IMG/VR virus record: IMGVR_UViG_3300006868_003369
Coordinates: 1 to 22,645 of that record
Origin: a virus
DNA: 22,645 nt
Reading direction: 5' to 3' (one strand)
The position numbers and the translations under genes are program-made. Below are positions 21,013-22,645 of this stretch, piece after piece. The notes under the pieces were generated by a model. It ran no database searches. It had not been told where the DNA came from and saw nothing but the letters and a program-made list of their open reading frames with translations. How positions within the stretch are numbered: position 1 is the stretch's first letter; each line of letters begins with the position of its first letter.

Positions 21013-21194
21013 GGCAGTACTGGTGGTATTACTCCAATAAGTCGAAGGAGACCTTCAGCAAAAAGTGCAAGAACAACCCAACCAACACACATACTGATAA
21101 TTGCAGCATTACGATTATGTTTTCGTATGGCATCATCAATCATCTCCTGGCACTCTTCTTTAGTGATATAATGTTCTGGTCTAATTTCAGTCAT
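20991..21194 (-). CDS. Small membrane protein (67 aa)
   Basis: From ATG 21194 the product has a polar N-terminal region (MTEIRPEHYITKEECQEMID) followed by a hydrophobic segment at about 30-57 (AAIISMCVGWVVLALFAEGLL and beyond), ending in PPVLPWINIHL. The start overlaps the stop of the 56-aa gene by eight bases; ATG 21206, four codons upstream, is a possible alternative. Together with the 61-aa membrane protein downstream it forms an overlapping pair. Function unknown. Confidence 0.7.
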   Translation of the reverse strand: MTEIRPEHYITKEECQEMIDDAIRKHNRNAAIISMCVGWVVLALFAEGLLRLIGVIPPVLPWINIHL

Positions 21195-21357
21195 TCGGTG
21201 CGCCATGAGAAGGAGTTTGACCCATTAGTTTATCTATAGGGTCTGGACCTCCAGATAGTATAGCACAGGCTCTTTTGTAAAAGAAGTTATCAGTATTTCC
21301 TGATGCTTCAAACGTTGCCTTTATCTTCACCCAATTGTTGTAGGTGTGTTCGTCCAT
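21187..21357 (-). CDS. Small hypothetical protein (56 aa)
   Basis: ATG 21357 to TGA 21187-21189 encodes 56 residues, soluble, beginning MDEHTYNNWVKIKATFEASG and continuing FFYKRACAILSGGPDPIDKL. Aromatic-rich helical sequence and its place directly after a promoter (21385-21412) support it. It overlaps the 67-aa membrane gene. I have the impression that similar short proteins occur in other T4-like cyanophages, but no function is known to me. Confidence 0.65.
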   Translation of the reverse strand: MDEHTYNNWVKIKATFEASGNTDNFFYKRACAILSGGPDPIDKLMGQTPSHGAPND

Positions 21358-21384
21358 GCAATTTTCCTAAACTACATACTAGCT

Positions 21385-21412
21385 ATATTAGTCAATAGTT
21401 CAAATGTGTCAA
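21385..21412 (-). promoter_or_regulatory. Likely sigma-70 type promoter before the 56-aa gene
   Basis: Minus-strand TTGACA (21407-21412) is perfect; TAATAT (21385-21390) follows after 16 bases, and TATAGC three bases further on is an alternative -10. It occupies the 96-base gap after the oxygenase gene and would start the talC group. The weak -10 lowers confidence. Confidence 0.5.
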
Positions 21413-21453
21413 CTTTGTGTTGAAAATAACAAAGTGTTTAAGAAAATATTAAA

Positions 21454-22035
21454 TTACCAACTACTACCCCACGATTTTTTAGGCATCTCTTTTGCAAGAT
21501 AATCATACACAGAAGAATCACAATATCTAAATGCAACCGATGTTCTCAATCTTGTAGTTTTAGTATTCGGAGATTGTCCCATATGTTTCCAATCAGAAGA
21601 AAATAAAATTCCACAATTTGAACTATATTCAAAATATTTCAATTCTTTAGTTTCTGGATTTTGAATAATAAACTCACCACCATGTAAAGAATTCCATTCT
21701 TTTGATGTAAAAAGAACAAATGTTATTGCATAATTTTTATCTCTAATATCAGAATGAGGTTCTCCATGTTGATTTGCAGTCTGTCCATTGACATGAAAAT
21801 TAAATAACATTAAATTATTGTCATATATTCTCATCAAATTTAATCTAATAATTGATCCAATTTTATAATAAAACAAATCGTTTTTTATTTCTTGTGGATC
21901 TTTACCCCAGAAAACAGATTCTTTATCTTTTTTAGTAGATAAATTACTTAAGAACCAACCATCACTATCAACATATTTTGAAAAATCGGAAAATAATTTA
22001 TCACTTAAAACATTTCTTATATAAAGAGGTTCCAT
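21454..22035 (-). CDS. 2-oxoglutarate/Fe(II)-dependent oxygenase
   Basis: A prolyl-hydroxylase-like dioxygenase of 193 aa from ATG 22035, which has GGAG just upstream; the in-frame TTG at 22047 is less likely. The facial triad is visible: His94 and Asp96 in GEPHSDIRD, and His151 in WKHMGQSP. Arg162 or Arg164 in TTRLRTSVAF would bind 2-oxoglutarate. GGEF near 119-122 is the usual strand between them. Such enzymes are abundant in marine T4-like phages and may hydroxylate proteins, nucleic acid bases or other substrates; the substrate is not inferable here. It follows tRNA-Ser by 17 bases and stands before a promoter. Confidence 0.88.
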   Translation of the reverse strand: MEPLYIRNVLSDKLFSDFSKYVDSDGWFLSNLSTKKDKESVFWGKDPQEIKNDLFYYKIGSIIRLNLMRIYDNNLMLFNFHVNGQTANQHGEPHSDIRDKNYAITFVLFTSKEWNSLHGGEFIIQNPETKELKYFEYSSNCGILFSSDWKHMGQSPNTKTTRLRTSVAFRYCDSSVYDYLAKEMPKKSWGSSW

Positions 22036-22052
22036 TATTCTCCACAATAAAA

Positions 22053-22139
22053 CGGAAGGTGGGAGAGTCGAACTCCCAAGGGCTTTAACACCTCAACGCT
22101 TTTCAAGAGCGGTTCCGTCACCAATCGGATTGACCTTCC
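22053..22139 (-). tRNA. tRNA-Ser, anticodon UGA
   Basis: An 87-base gene with a long variable arm, the mark of serine tRNAs. The acceptor stem is GGAAGGT/ACCTTCC with G discriminator, and the anticodon loop CTTGAAA gives UGA. The T arm has loop TTCGACT. It reads UCA codons. Its 5' end directly adjoins the stop codon of the zinc-ribbon gene (22140-22142). Confidence 0.92.
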
Positions 22140-22397
22140 TTATCTAGTTTCAAAGTTCATTTTACGAACTTTACGCTTTCTTCTTTGTTCTTGCCACTGA
22201 ATATCTTGTTGTGACAAAACTGTTTTTTTATTTTGTGATTGATATGAGTTTAACATAACAACCTCACTTAAGTCAACTGCAGAAACTCTATCACCACGAA
22301 TCGTTGCCATATTAGGGCAACCACAAGTCACCGTTTTATTCTGATGCCCCTCTAACTCCTTACCACAGGAGCGGCACCTAATCTTTATGTTTTCCAT
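22140..22397 (-). CDS. Zinc-ribbon hypothetical protein (85 aa)
   Basis: The first 30 residues form a small zinc ribbon: CRSCGKE (Cys8 and Cys11) and VTCGCPNM (Cys25 and Cys27), a CxxC...CxC arrangement that would hold one zinc. The rest is a polar region ending in a basic stretch (EQRRKRKVRKMNFETR) that could contact nucleic acid. It lies 45 bases after a perfect late promoter motif and ends at the first base after tRNA-Ser. I do not recognise a named family; a late regulatory or nucleic acid-binding role is a guess. Confidence 0.8.
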   Translation of the reverse strand: MENIKIRCRSCGKELEGHQNKTVTCGCPNMATIRGDRVSAVDLSEVVMLNSYQSQNKKTVLSQQDIQWQEQRRKRKVRKMNFETR

Positions 22398-22442
22398 TGG
22401 ACAATATAATGTGTTCCCTACTTCAATTAGGAATGTTTGACT

Positions 22443-22450
22443 TATTTATA
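22443..22450 (-). promoter_or_regulatory. T4-type late promoter
   Basis: Minus-strand TATAAATA, a perfect match to the T4 late promoter, which is used with the phage sigma factor gp55. It sits in the gap between tRNA-Val (3' end at 22452) and the zinc-ribbon gene (start at 22397), the right distance for a late transcript. Confidence 0.65.
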
Positions 22451-22451
22451 A

Positions 22452-22523
22452 TGGGCGATACTGGAATCGAACCAGTGACTTACCACTTGTAAGGAGGCCA
22501 CTCTACCGCTGAGTTAATCGCCC
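22452..22523 (-). tRNA. tRNA-Val, anticodon UAC
   Basis: 72 bases. The acceptor stem is GGGCGAT/ATCGCCC with A discriminator, the D arm ACTC/GAGT, and the anticodon loop CTTACAA gives UAC (valine GUA). The T arm is ACTGG TTCGATT CCAGT. The anticodon stem GCCTC/GTGGT has one T-T mismatch and one G-T pair, so it may be a slightly weakened or diverging tRNA. The 5' end overlaps the stop codon of the upstream partial gene. Confidence 0.88.
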
Positions 22524-22645
22524 TTATGTTCACATTGTAGCATATACTCTACGGTTTTGGCAACATCTTCCATTGCATCACGTAGATCTGGGCGTTGTCC
22601 TGCTTCCATTCTGCGTTCATCCCTTTCATCAGAAAGCGTCCAACG
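22514..22645 (-). CDS. Hypothetical protein, C-terminal 43 residues (runs off right edge)
   Basis: An open frame enters from the right edge and ends at TAA 22514-22516, inside the first ten bases of tRNA-Val. The visible end is charged and helical (RWTLSDERDERRMEAGQRPD, then LRDAMEDVAKTVEYMLQCEH). Arg/Glu-rich amphipathic sequence and sensible codon use suggest a real gene, but the family cannot be told from 43 residues. Confidence 0.55.
   Translation of the reverse strand, partial: RWTLSDERDERRMEAGQRPDLRDAMEDVAKTVEYMLQCEHKGD

Noticed and set aside
21412-21435. Inverted repeat ACTTTGT ... ACAAAGT near the 21385 promoter as a terminator
   Set aside because: There is no T-run on either side in the right position and the stem is AT-rich; it may be chance or part of an operator.
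1-22645. CRISPR arrays, insertion sequences, integrase or attachment sites
   Set aside because: No regularly spaced direct repeats, transposase or integrase motifs, or tRNA-fragment duplications were seen.

Overview
The window looks like part of a T4-like cyanophage (marine Synechococcus or Prochlorococcus myovirus). The support is a tightly packed, AT-rich, single-strand gene order joined by ATGA and TAATG overlaps, together with the auxiliary metabolic genes typical of this group: zwf, gnd, plastoquinol terminal oxidase, plant-type ferredoxin, two high-light-inducible proteins and talC. Three phage-type tRNA genes and T4-like late promoter motifs agree. Every gene I can support is on the minus strand, so transcription runs from high to low coordinates. 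No head, tail or replication gene is recognisable here.

Layout in transcription order. From 22645 to 21187 lie the 3' end of an unknown gene, tRNA-Val(UAC), a zinc-ribbon protein behind a perfect TATAAATA late motif, tRNA-Ser(UGA), a 2-oxoglutarate/Fe(II) oxygenase and a 56-aa protein. From 21194 to 20067 lie small membrane proteins and transaldolase talC. From 20027 to 19286 lie a Ser/Thr/Gly-rich 208-aa protein and tRNA-Pro(UGG). A near-consensus sigma-70 promoter at 19234-19262 then opens a run of sixteen genes down to 6686: two small unknown proteins followed by a surface-glycan operon. Its order is gmd, an fcl/colC-like gene, a ColD-like dehydratase, GT11, GT6, a GT25-like protein, a sugar epimerase, a nucleotidyltransferase, a HAD protein, purine nucleoside phosphorylase, two further transferase-like proteins (one with a DUF3431-type C-terminal half), glf and GT25.

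A second consensus promoter at 6617-6645, whose -10 lies inside a perfect inverted repeat, opens the photosynthesis and redox section: hli, a 28-aa membrane peptide, a 105-aa protein, a ferredoxin-like protein, ferredoxin, a thioredoxin, a 49-aa protein, a second hli and a 45-aa membrane protein, ending at a hairpin terminator at 4587-4623. Beyond it come a 52-aa protein, a two-helix holin-like protein, PTOX, a 27-aa membrane peptide, gnd, a 42-aa membrane peptide, zwf and several small proteins running off the left edge.

How the genes may work together. PTOX, ferredoxins, thioredoxin and Hli would adjust host electron flow during infection. Zwf, Gnd and TalC would push carbon through the pentose phosphate pathway toward NADPH and ribose-5-phosphate, and PNP could add purine salvage. 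The most interesting part is the glycan operon. The aminotransferase-fold enzyme has His in place of the catalytic Lys, as in ColD, and lies between a Gmd/Fcl-type pair and a GT11 transferase. This suggests that the phage encodes GDP-colitose (3,6-dideoxy-L-galactose) synthesis and its transfer. The GT6 (blood-group A/B type) gene directly downstream suggests a blood-group-like branched glycan. These functions are inferred from motifs and gene order only.

Nine small genes, seven of them below about 55 codons, were found by reading overlaps by eye. No gap longer than 300 bases is left without a gene.
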